A stretch of DNA of 6,493 nucleotides from an uncultured Eubacteriales bacterium (GCA_900321915.1 ONXW01000135.1:1-6493), one strand, 5' to 3'. Shown: positions 1-5,368, numbered from the stretch's first letter. Numbers and translations: made by a program. Notes: generated from the letters alone by a model not told the origin.

Positions 1-54
1 ACCCTGGACAAATAGATTAAGAGTCTACTGCTCTACCAACTGAGCTAATGGCGC
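1..54 (-). tRNA. tRNA-Lys (anticodon CTT), 3' part cut off by window edge
   Basis: Read on the minus strand from position 54, the sequence folds as a tRNA. It shows a 5' acceptor strand GCGCCAT (54-48), a D arm with GCTC/GAGC stem and AGTTGGTA loop, and an anticodon stem GTAGA/TCTAT around the loop CTCTTAA (23-17). Anticodon CTT (21-19) reads lysine AAG codons. The five-base variable loop TTGTC (11-7) has G at tRNA position 46 (window position 9). The T stem strand CAGGG and T54 follow, then the window ends, so the rest of the T arm and the acceptor 3' strand are not seen. The identity is secure from the anticodon. Confidence 0.95.
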
Positions 55-93
55 ATTCCGTATTCTTTTCGCTCGCTCTCGCGAACACTTGGT

Positions 94-122
94 ATTCTAT
101 ATCATGGTCAAAAGTTTGTCAA
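94..122 (-). promoter_or_regulatory. Sigma-A type promoter for tRNA-Lys
   Basis: On the minus strand a perfect -35 box TTGACA (122-117) is followed by 17 bases and a -10 box TAGAAT (99-94). Transcription would start near 87, about 33 bases before the mature tRNA 5' end at 54, leaving a short leader for RNase P to remove. The -35 box lies only 14 bases beyond the trmB stop codon, so the tRNA can be expressed independently of trmB. I see no terminator between the two genes, so read-through from trmB is also possible. Confidence 0.75.
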
Positions 123-136
123 GGACTTTATGAAAT

Positions 137-784
137 TTATTTTATCTCCCGCATCGCGATAAGCTTGCAGATGGGATTCCCCATGGCGGAGAACTTTGCT
201 TCGTATTCGGTCATGATGTTGCCTTCCGCCATATCGCTGCGGTGCAGGTCCCTGGTGAAGGCGGTGATCGTCCAGCCGGCTTCCGGAATGGAGGCGAGCG
301 AGTAGTCGAAAAGTCCTGTGTTGTCGGTCTTGAATTCGACGGTGCCGTTCGGAGCGAGAATGGCGTCGTAGACGGCCATGAACTGCGGCGAGGTGAGCCG
401 GCGCCTCGCATGACGGTCCTTCGGCCAGGGGTCGGAGAAGTTCAGGTAGATGCGGCCGACTTCCCCGGGGGCAAAAATCTCCCCGAGCGCTTTCGCATCG
501 ACGCAGAGGAAGTACAGATTGGGAAGGTCGAGTTCCCCGCGCTTTTCGACTGCTTTCAGCAGGACGCTGGGATAGCGCTCGATACCGATGTAATTAATCT
601 CCGGATGGGCGGCGGCGAGCTCCGTGATGAAACGGCCTTTTCCCATGCCAATCTCAATATGGAGCGGATGGGCGTTCCCGCCGAAGACGAGGTCCCAGCT
701 GCCCCGGTGTTCTTCGGGGGAATGGACCACGTAGGGGCTTTCTTCGATTTTTTGTTCCGAACCCGGAATATGACGAAGTCTCAT
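137..784 (-). CDS. trmB: tRNA (guanine-N7-)-methyltransferase TrmB
   Basis: This is a 215-residue cytosolic enzyme that uses S-adenosylmethionine to methylate N7 of G46 in the variable loop of tRNAs. The Rossmann-type SAM motif EIGMGKGRF is at residues 44-52, with an acidic residue in GIER (67-70). The family signature NFSDPWPKDRHARRRL lies at 115-130, TDNTGLFDYS at 153-162 and TEYEAKF at 192-198. These match bacterial TrmB throughout, and the length is normal. The ATG at 784-782 is preceded by a perfect AGGAGG (796-791) with a 6-base spacer. It has its own promoter and is divergent from the BTAD regulator gene. A co-oriented tRNA-Lys gene lies just downstream and carries G46, so it is a possible substrate. 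No terminator is visible after the stop codon. Substitution by another SAM-dependent enzyme is unlikely given the DPWPK-H-RR signature. Confidence 0.96.
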   Translation of the reverse strand: MRLRHIPGSEQKIEESPYVVHSPEEHRGSWDLVFGGNAHPLHIEIGMGKGRFITELAAAHPEINYIGIERYPSVLLKAVEKRGELDLPNLYFLCVDAKALGEIFAPGEVGRIYLNFSDPWPKDRHARRRLTSPQFMAVYDAILAPNGTVEFKTDNTGLFDYSLASIPEAGWTITAFTRDLHRSDMAEGNIMTEYEAKFSAMGNPICKLIAMREIK

Positions 785-810
785 AAATAACCTCCTGTGA
801 ATACCGCCTC

Positions 811-839
811 ACTATATCACCGAACAGGATGTTTTGCAA
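811..839 (-). promoter_or_regulatory. Promoter for trmB
   Basis: The minus strand shows TTGCAA (839-834), a 17-base spacer and TATAGT (816-811). These are good matches to -35 and -10 boxes. The predicted start, near 804, leaves a very short leader that holds little more than the AGGAGG ribosome binding site at 796-791. There is no room for a folded regulatory leader. Confidence 0.65.
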
Positions 840-920
840 GGGAGGGGACACAGATCATTTTGTAACCATATCATAATTTAACCAACCATTTTTGGTGATA
901 ATTGCAATCAAAAGGCATGA

Positions 921-949
921 TTGACATTTGAAAATATATGGTGTATAAA
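921..949 (+). promoter_or_regulatory. Strong promoter for the BTAD regulator-maf operon
   Basis: TTGACA (921-926), a 17-base spacer and TATAAA (944-949) form a near-consensus sigma-A promoter. Transcription should start near 956, giving a leader of about 80 bases before the TTG start at 1038. A short inverted repeat, CAATCA (905-910) and TGATTG (918-923), overlaps the -35 box and could be an operator, though six-base arms in AT-rich DNA are weak evidence. Confidence 0.8.
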
Positions 950-1025
950 TTACAATTAATATGCAATGTAAGCAATTATTAATACCGTAAAAATGTTTTG
1001 TTTATGCGAAAGCGCAGAGAACGAG

Positions 1026-1031
1026 AGGAGG
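1026..1031 (+). promoter_or_regulatory. Ribosome binding site that sets a TTG start
   Basis: A perfect AGGAGG lies six bases before the TTG at 1038. The upstream in-frame ATG at 993 has only AT-rich sequence before it and no Shine-Dalgarno match. This argues that translation starts at the TTG. Confidence 0.75.
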
Positions 1032-1037
1032 CGTAAT

Positions 1038-2246
1038 TTGGCAAGAGCAGAAATCGGACTGCTGGAAGTCCAGCTGCTTGGGGAGTTCACTCTCAAATAC
1101 AGGGGAGAGAGAGTGGTCGTAGGAAAAAACAGTTCACCGAGATTTCTTCAGTTGCTGCAGCTGCTGTGGCTGAAAGGGGAAGAAGGTCTCACAAAAGCGC
1201 AGATTATGGATGCGCTCTATGAGACGGATTCCCTGACCAATGTCAACAACAGCTTCAACAACCTGGTTTACCAGATGAGGAAACAGATGATCGCCGCCGG
1301 GCTGCCGGATGAAGATTATATCGTCCGCAGGAGAGGAATCTATATCCCGGACAGGGCCGTACCTCTTCGCGTAGATGTCCAGGAATTCCGTGACCTTATG
1401 GAAGAGGGCGAGAAGGCCGGGGATGATAAGGAGCGCTGCAAAGCATATCAGGAAGCCGCTGAGATTTATACGGGGGAGCTGCTCCCGGATATGCCGGTTA
1501 CGCCCTGGATCGTTGAAGAGAGCATCCAGCTGAAGGCGCTGTATGAGAAGTGCGTTAACTGGCTTGCCGCCTATTACAAGGCCGAAGGAAAGACAGAAGA
1601 GTTACTGGAACTGTATCACCGGGCAGCGGGCATTTACCAGGACAATGACTGGAAAGCCGGCGAGATAACCTGCCTGACAGAGCTCGGGCGATTTGCCGAG
1701 GCGCTTGCCCTCTACAAGGCGGCCGCCCGTTTCTGCAGGGAATCCCTGGGAATTGCGGTTCCGCCGCACCTGGAGGAAGCCTACCGGAATCTCCGCGAGA
1801 AATCCGGCGCGGAAGCTGCGGAAGAGGACGCAGCCGGGGGAAATGGTTTCGAAGGCGCGTACTACTGCGGATATGACAGCTTTATCGATGTCTACCGCGT
1901 GCTGAGCAGGAATTTTGCCCGTATCGGCAGGACCGTCATGCTGATGATCTGCACCATCAGCGAGCCGGAGGGAATCAAGCGCAAGAGGGCCGAGAAGAAG
2001 GCCATCACCGATGCCATGCGGATTGCTCTCCAGCGTTCCGTCCGGTCCGGGGATGCGTATACCAGCTCCGGAGAGAGCCAGTTCCTGGTTCTTCTGGCAG
2101 GCATGAATCCGGACGGCTGCGAGAATATTTATACCCATATCCTGCGCTCCTTTAAAGAGATCGCGGGCCCGGAGGCGGAGTTTGACTGTGAGTTCGGACT
2201 TGCCGAGGACCTGATGCCGGAATATGAGGCGAAGAAAAAACGTTGA
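1038..2246 (+). CDS. SARP-like transcriptional regulator: winged helix + BTAD + degenerate GGDEF-like domain
   Basis: This 402-residue protein (from the TTG start) resembles regulators of the SARP/AfsR class. Residues about 8-112 look like an OmpR-type winged helix, opening with a strand such as LLEVQLLGEF and including the RRRGIYIP hairpin at 97-104. Residues about 113-255 form a helical, TPR-like bacterial transcriptional activator domain (LRVDVQEF, LYHRAAGIY, LGRFAEALALYKAAARF, LGIAVPPHLEEAY). After an Ala/Glu/Gly linker (256-270), residues 272-395 resemble a GGDEF domain. R-x-x-D-x-x-x-R-x-GGDEF spacing is kept at 336-349, but GGDEF reads GESQF and the Arg reads Ser, so cyclase activity is unlikely. 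No membrane segment is visible, so it should be a cytosolic DNA-binding protein. Its targets and signal are unknown. It is probably co-transcribed with maf 25 bases downstream. If the ATG at 993 were used, the protein would have 417 residues. Confidence 0.85.
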   Translation: MARAEIGLLEVQLLGEFTLKYRGERVVVGKNSSPRFLQLLQLLWLKGEEGLTKAQIMDALYETDSLTNVNNSFNNLVYQMRKQMIAAGLPDEDYIVRRRGIYIPDRAVPLRVDVQEFRDLMEEGEKAGDDKERCKAYQEAAEIYTGELLPDMPVTPWIVEESIQLKALYEKCVNWLAAYYKAEGKTEELLELYHRAAGIYQDNDWKAGEITCLTELGRFAEALALYKAAARFCRESLGIAVPPHLEEAYRNLREKSGAEAAEEDAAGGNGFEGAYYCGYDSFIDVYRVLSRNFARIGRTVMLMICTISEPEGIKRKRAEKKAITDAMRIALQRSVRSGDAYTSSGESQFLVLLAGMNPDGCENIYTHILRSFKEIAGPEAEFDCEFGLAEDLMPEYEAKKKR

Positions 2247-2271
2247 CAGGGAAAGCATTAGAGTGACAGCA

Positions 2272-2874
2272 ATGATGAAGGGGAACAGGACACTGATACT
2301 GGCGTCGGCGTCGCCCAGGCGGCGCGAGCTTCTCGGGCAGATGGGACTGGAGTTTCTGGTGGTCCCGTCGGGGGCTGATGAGAATGTTGCCGAAACCGAT
2401 CCGGAAAAAAAGGTAGAACTCCTTGCCGAGAGGAAGGCGGAGGAGGTATTTGAACGTCTCCGCCGCGAGCGGCCGGAGATTTCGCCGGTTGTCATCGGGT
2501 CGGATACGCTCGTCGCCATAGACGGGGAGATTCTCGGAAAACCCGCGGACCGGGAGGAAGCTATCGCCATGATTGCCCTGCTGCAGGGAAAAACCCATGA
2601 GGTTTCCACCGGTGTCAGTATTTTCTGGGAGCAGGAAGGACAGCCGCGGCGGGAGACCTTCTGCAGCACCACCCGGGTGGAGGTGTATCCCATGACCCGG
2701 GCGGATATCGAAGCCTATGCCGACACGGGGGAACCCTACGACAAGGCCGGCGGATACGGCATCCAGGGCAGGTTCTGCGTCTGGGTGAAGGGCATCTGCG
2801 GTGACTACGACACGGTCGTAGGTCTGCCGGCGGCAGCCCTCTACCAGAAGCTCCGTAAGCTTGAACTGCTGTGA
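2272..2874 (+). CDS. maf: Maf family nucleotide pyrophosphatase (dTTP/UTP type)
   Basis: This 200-residue cytosolic protein belongs to the Maf/YhdE family, which hydrolyses non-canonical or excess nucleoside triphosphates to monophosphates and is linked to septum-formation phenotypes. The N-terminal signature SASPRR is at residues 12-17. The catalytic-type acidic residue sits in GSDT (D78), followed by GEILGKP (85-91), GKTHEVSTGV and DKAGGYGIQG (157-166). The closing GDYDTVVGLP is also typical. The DKAGGYGIQG segment matches YhdE-type dTTP/UTP enzymes better than YceF-type (m7GTP) ones. The start is uncertain: ATG 2272 or 2275 fits the family N-terminus. GTG 2263, with AGGGA ten bases ahead, and ATG 2224, overlapping the upstream gene, are alternatives. 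It lies 25 bases after the BTAD regulator with no terminator between, so the two are probably one operon ending at the hairpin at 2887. Confidence 0.93.
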   Translation: MMKGNRTLILASASPRRRELLGQMGLEFLVVPSGADENVAETDPEKKVELLAERKAEEVFERLRRERPEISPVVIGSDTLVAIDGEILGKPADREEAIAMIALLQGKTHEVSTGVSIFWEQEGQPRRETFCSTTRVEVYPMTRADIEAYADTGEPYDKAGGYGIQGRFCVWVKGICGDYDTVVGLPAAALYQKLRKLELL

Positions 2875-2886
2875 ACAGACATATAT

Positions 2887-2918
2887 GAAAAAAGGAATCC
2901 TGCGGGATTCCTTTTTTC
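2887..2918. terminator. Bidirectional rho-independent terminator
   Basis: A perfect 14-bp inverted repeat has arms 2887-2900 and 2905-2918 and a TGCG loop. The core is GGAATCC/GGATTCC flanked by A6 and T6. On either strand the stem is followed by a U run, so it can end both maf (stop 2874) and the convergent P5C-reductase-like gene (stop 2925). It begins 12 bases after maf and lies 6 bases from the other stop. Confidence 0.93.
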
Positions 2919-2924
2919 TGTTTT

Positions 2925-3692
2925 TTATTCTTTTGTCACCCGCTTAAGGATCGGGTCAAGGATCTCGGTCCACGGGCGGTAGCTGTCCGTCTCCTCCAGG
3001 TGCGTCAGGGCCTGCCAGTTGATGCCGCCGGGCGTGGCTTCTCTCGCGAGATTCTCCAGGGGACCGTCAAAAACGGCGGCCTTCCTCGACAGGGAGGCGG
3101 TGAAGCTGGTGATGTAGCGGCGCGCGCTGGGCTCGTCGAGCCCATTTTCCACAGACCAGTCAATAAGCTTTGTCAGGAGCATATAGTAAGGACTCATCAT
3201 GCCTGTCATGGCGCGCAGGATGGCCATCTGTTCCGGCGTTTTCACCGGCACGGCCTCGCCGACGTACGACATGAGCTCACAGACCTCCGGGATGTCGGGG
3301 TAGATGACCGACGGGCCGAACCGGTTGGCCGCGAAGGTCAGCGGCACCACGTCGGCGATGATTTCCCGGTCTCCCACAATCTCCCTGGCGCGCACGGTGC
3401 TGAGGGTCATGACGAGATTGATGAATTTCTTATCCTTCGGCCAGGTGAGCTCCGAGAGAATACCCTCCGCGGCCTGGGGCAGGAGAGCCGCGAAAACCCA
3501 GTCCGCACTGTCGACAACCTCCTGGTTGTCCTTCGCGACGGTGACAATGTCCGGGAAGGCTTTTTGCAGCGCGGCAGCCCGCTCCCTGTTCCGGGGCGAT
3601 ACCCAGATATGAAGGTCCGGGATGCCTGCCGTGCAGAAGCCGGTAACCAGGGAAGAAGAGATGATGCCGGTTCCGATAAATCCGAGTTTCAT
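2925..3692 (-). CDS. Pyrroline-5-carboxylate reductase-like NAD(P)-binding protein
   Basis: This 255-residue protein aligns over its length with ProC. The Rossmann start MKLGFIGTG (G4, G7, G9) is followed by IWVSPRNRERAAAL (29-42), where Ser/Arg residues may favour NADP. A P5C-reductase-like helical dimerisation domain follows from about 160 and ends in TPGGINWQALTHLEE (220-234). Key positions differ from true ProC. The MPNTPA segment reads VPLTFA (116-121), and the PGG-x-Thr motif, whose Thr contacts substrate in characterised reductases, reads PGG-Ile-Asn (N225). The oxidoreductase fold is therefore well supported, but proline synthesis is not; the substrate is unknown. The ATG is preceded by GGAGG (3705-3701) with an 8-base spacer, and an extended -10 promoter lies upstream. 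It is divergent from the LysR gene, a classic arrangement for LysR targets, and converges on maf. Confidence 0.82.
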   Translation of the reverse strand: MKLGFIGTGIISSSLVTGFCTAGIPDLHIWVSPRNRERAAALQKAFPDIVTVAKDNQEVVDSADWVFAALLPQAAEGILSELTWPKDKKFINLVMTLSTVRAREIVGDREIIADVVPLTFAANRFGPSVIYPDIPEVCELMSYVGEAVPVKTPEQMAILRAMTGMMSPYYMLLTKLIDWSVENGLDEPSARRYITSFTASLSRKAAVFDGPLENLAREATPGGINWQALTHLEETDSYRPWTEILDPILKRVTKE

Positions 3693-3758
3693 AAGGATAT
3701 CCTCCGTTTCATTCAGTATGCCGCAGACAGTTGGTGTACAGTAAAGGCCGTACGCTTT

Positions 3759-3767
3759 ATTATATCA
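3759..3767 (-). promoter_or_regulatory. Extended -10 promoter for the P5C-reductase-like gene
   Basis: On the minus strand TGATATAAT (3767-3759) is a perfect TG-n-TATAAT extended -10 element. No good -35 box lies 16-18 bases upstream (best GCAACT or CAACTG), which is usual for extended -10 promoters and also fits a promoter that needs an activator. The start would fall near 3752, giving a leader of about 60 bases. Confidence 0.65.
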
Positions 3768-3820
3768 CAGGAAAGCGGCACAGTTGCGGAAAAATGCTGA
3801 TGATGAGCATCGGAAAATGG

Positions 3821-3854
3821 TAGAAGCCCGTATGGTTTGACATACGGGCTTCTA
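3821..3854. repeat. Perfect 14-bp inverted repeat between divergent promoters
   Basis: The arms TAGAAGCCCGTATG (3821-3834) and CATACGGGCTTCTA (3841-3854) are exactly complementary around a GTTTGA loop. The stem is terminator-like in strength. However, no T run follows on the plus strand (TGATGGGGGT), and only four T follow on the minus strand (CCATTTTCCG). No gene ends nearby on either strand. It could be a minus-strand terminator, a protein-binding site or a remnant. Confidence 0.85.
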
Positions 3855-3987
3855 TGATGGGGGTATTTGAAAACCGAAATGGTGTAAATCTGCAAAACCT
3901 TTATCTGTTCCTACCATAGCACGAAAAATGGCATTTGAAAAACAGGAGTTTTTGGATAGATCTACAAGCTGTATCTTGTCATACGTG

Positions 3988-4016
3988 TTGGCAAGCAAAC
4001 AGATTTCCGATATAAT
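3988..4016 (+). promoter_or_regulatory. Promoter for the LysR gene
   Basis: TTGGCA (3988-3993), a 17-base spacer and TATAAT (4011-4016) form a near-consensus sigma-A promoter. Transcription would start near 4023, about 28 bases before ATG 4051. The promoter lies inside the upstream in-frame extension of the reading frame (ATG 3928), which argues against that longer start. A GTAT-N6-ATAC dyad (3971-3984) sits just upstream of the -35 box and is a weak candidate regulator site. Confidence 0.8.
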
Positions 4017-4036
4017 GAAATCAGCAGAATCCGGAA

Positions 4037-4044
4037 GGGAGGAG
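4037..4044 (+). promoter_or_regulatory. Ribosome binding site that sets the LysR start
   Basis: GGGAGGAG ends six bases before ATG 4051. No comparable site precedes the upstream in-frame ATG at 3928. A TTG at 3952 has an AGGAG only three bases away, too close for normal initiation. Confidence 0.85.
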
Positions 4045-4050
4045 ACGGAT

Positions 4051-5067
4051 ATGACAACAAACCAGCAGATGTTTCTCTATGCTGTGGAGGAGATGAACTT
4101 TACCAGGGCCGCGGAGCGGGCTTTTGTGACGCAGCAGTGTCTCAGCGACCACATCCGGCGCCTGGAGAAAACCTATAATGTGAAGCTGTTCGACCGGGCC
4201 CCCAGGCTTAAGCTGACGAAAGCGGGAGAGATCCTTTACGCCTCCCTGATGGAGATCCAGAAGATCGAAAACCATGTGGAGCAGACTATTTCCGAGAATT
4301 CCCGGGATGTCAGCGGCAATATCTCTTTCGGTCTCCACGTGGAGCGGACCCACCTTATTTTCCCGGAACTGTTTTCCGCCTATCACAGGGAGTATCCCAA
4401 CGTGAAGGTCTCCCTGATTTCCGACCAGACGCCGCGGCTTATGAGCCTTCTGGAAAACGGCCAGCTGGATATGATGCTCGGGCTGGACGTGCCGCCGCAG
4501 GAGGGGTACGCGAAGGAAAAGGTCCTGGATGAACCCGCCTATCTGTTTGCGACGGAGAAGTTCCTGAAGAGGTATATCCCGGAATGGCAGAGCGGGCAGA
4601 CCTGGATTTCCCCGGGAGACCTGAGCCGGATTCCGCTGTCCTGTACCTCTTACACCTGTGCCCTGACACGGCATATGGGACAGTTCCTGACGGAACAGAA
4701 CGTGGTTGTCCACTACATCTGCGAGATTGGCGACTACCAGACACAGCTGATGCTCTGCCGCAGGCATGAGGTGGCTTTCTTCTGTCCGGAGAGCTTCCTG
4801 ATAGAGCGTGATTTTATCGAGAGCCAGAAGGGGCCGGAGGACGAGCGTGTGCGGGCCCTGCGGGTCCGGGGAATGAAGAGCCGCATCCGCGTCGAGATGG
4901 TCTACAGCTCCCACCATTATCTCCCGGGATATGCTGTTGCCTTCAAGGATATGCTGATAGAACAGTACCGCACAAGGGTGAGCGAGACGAAGCACCGGTA
5001 TGAGGAGCTCGTCTCCCTGGCAGGGCAGGAAATCCCGCCGCTTTCGGCAGAAAATACGGATAAATGA
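4051..5067 (+). CDS. LysR family transcriptional regulator
   Basis: This 338-residue DNA-binding regulator has a typical LysR N-terminal winged helix-turn-helix at residues about 3-62. The pattern NFTRAAERAFVTQQCLSDHI, then RRLE and LFDR, ending LTKAGE, matches the family. A linker helix (about 63-88) leads to a two-lobed effector-binding domain (about 89-305) with no transmembrane segment. The C-terminal tail (306-338) is polar. Five Cys residues fall in the effector domain (198, 203, 224, 236, 245), but no known redox motif is recognised. The inducer is unknown. ATG 4051 is chosen because it follows a strong ribosome binding site and lies downstream of a clear promoter. The gene is divergent from the P5C-reductase-like gene and lies upstream of gdhA in the same direction; either could be its target. 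Confidence 0.93.
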   Translation: MTTNQQMFLYAVEEMNFTRAAERAFVTQQCLSDHIRRLEKTYNVKLFDRAPRLKLTKAGEILYASLMEIQKIENHVEQTISENSRDVSGNISFGLHVERTHLIFPELFSAYHREYPNVKVSLISDQTPRLMSLLENGQLDMMLGLDVPPQEGYAKEKVLDEPAYLFATEKFLKRYIPEWQSGQTWISPGDLSRIPLSCTSYTCALTRHMGQFLTEQNVVVHYICEIGDYQTQLMLCRRHEVAFFCPESFLIERDFIESQKGPEDERVRALRVRGMKSRIRVEMVYSSHHYLPGYAVAFKDMLIEQYRTRVSETKHRYEELVSLAGQEIPPLSAENTDK

Positions 5068-5081
5068 TGCGGGAAATGCAT

Positions 5082-5109
5082 ACACTTATATAGTTTTATT
5101 TATAAGTGT
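5082..5109. repeat. 9-bp inverted repeat after lysR
   Basis: ACACTTATA (5082-5090) and TATAAGTGT (5101-5109) are exact complements around ten bases. It begins 14 bases after the lysR stop codon. The stem is AT-rich and no T run follows, so it is a poor terminator. It could be a binding site for a dimeric regulator. Confidence 0.6.
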
Positions 5110-5152
5110 TATACAAATGAATTTATAATTTCACAAAAATTGCATAAGCACC

Positions 5153-5201
5153 AACTGCTGATTTTAGTACAGATCACAAGAACCGGTTCTGTACCGCAGT
5201 T
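5153..5201 (+). repeat. Nested inverted repeat, possible RNA fold
   Basis: An outer pair AACTGC (5153-5158)/GCAGTT (5196-5201) encloses an inner pair GTACAGA (5167-5173)/TCTGTAC (5188-5194). The two are separated by eight unpaired bases on the left and one on the right. The 14-base inner loop contains the palindrome AACCGGTT (partly overlapping the stem). The fold stands just before the terminator-like hairpin at 5210, so it may be part of the lysR 3' untranslated region or of a separate short transcript. Confidence 0.5.
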
Positions 5202-5209
5202 CAGGTTTT

Positions 5210-5251
5210 GTGGAAAATTCACCTTACAGGCGGATTTTCCACTTTTTATTT
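5210..5251 (+). terminator. Rho-independent terminator, probably for lysR
   Basis: GTGGAAAAT (5210-5218) pairs with ATTTTCCAC (5234-5242). The stem continues inward through a G-U pair, a C-G pair, one mismatch and two C-G pairs to the loop TTACA (5224-5228). A tail TTTTTATTT (5243-5251) follows. It lies about 140 bases after the lysR stop, an unusually long 3' region, and upstream of the gdhA promoter, so it would insulate gdhA from lysR transcription. Confidence 0.75.
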
Positions 5252-5309
5252 ATGCATATATGACAAAATGGTTTTTGTTTCGCACTGTGATAAGTAAAAG
5301 TATTTACGA

Positions 5310-5338
5310 TTGACAAGGAAAAAGTGCTGAGATATACT
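5310..5338 (+). promoter_or_regulatory. Promoter for gdhA
   Basis: TTGACA (5310-5315), a 17-base spacer and TATACT (5333-5338) form a strong sigma-A type promoter. The start would be near 5345, giving a leader of about 70 bases. An imperfect dyad TAAGTA-AAAG-TATTTA (5291-5306) ends three bases before the -35 box, a position where a transcription activator could bind. Confidence 0.82.
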
Positions 5339-5368
5339 TCATTCATATTCAGGACAACGAGATATGAT

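Larger units (their letters stand above)
3693..4050. other. Divergent intergenic region (358 bases)
   Basis: This AT-rich spacer separates the divergent P5C-reductase-like gene and lysR. It holds a minus-strand extended -10 promoter (3759-3767), a perfect 14-bp inverted repeat (3821-3854), a small GTAT-N6-ATAC dyad (3971-3984), the lysR promoter (3988-4016) and the lysR ribosome binding site. The part from 3855 to 3970 holds nothing I can name apart from a repeated ATTTGAAAA (3865-3873 and 3933-3941). Open frames here lack ribosome binding sites and look accidental. Confidence 0.7.

Noticed and set aside
2224..2271. Extended Maf start at ATG 2224 overlapping the regulator gene
   Set aside because: No ribosome binding site precedes it, and the added Arg-rich residues do not fit the family, which begins shortly before the SASPRR motif.
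1602..2693. Long minus-strand open frame (363 codons) opposite the BTAD regulator and maf
   Set aside because: It has no recognisable domain, spans two well-supported genes on the other strand, and is explained by GC-rich codon bias that removes stops from the opposite strand.
3000..3800. Plus-strand open frame (266 codons) opposite the ProC-like gene
   Set aside because: Its Arg/Gly/His-rich translation has no family resemblance, and the opposite strand has a real gene with ribosome binding site and promoter.
3713..3895. Small minus-strand open frame of 60 codons in the divergent spacer
   Set aside because: It has no ribosome binding site, runs across the 14-bp hairpin and the extended -10 promoter, and has no recognisable features.
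3928..4050. 41-residue N-terminal extension of LysR from ATG 3928
   Set aside because: A near-consensus promoter (3988-4016) and the ribosome binding site lie within it, and LysR proteins normally begin just before the helix-turn-helix, as from ATG 4051.
4021..5085. Minus-strand open frame (354 codons) opposite lysR
   Set aside because: It mirrors the LysR gene, shows no known motif, and would start beyond the lysR stop without a convincing promoter or ribosome binding site.
5181..5201. Resemblance of GTACCGCAG to the T-box core
   Set aside because: Only about half of the AGGGTGGNACCGCG consensus matches, no Stem I or specifier structure is seen, and the element lies upstream of the gdhA promoter rather than in a leader.
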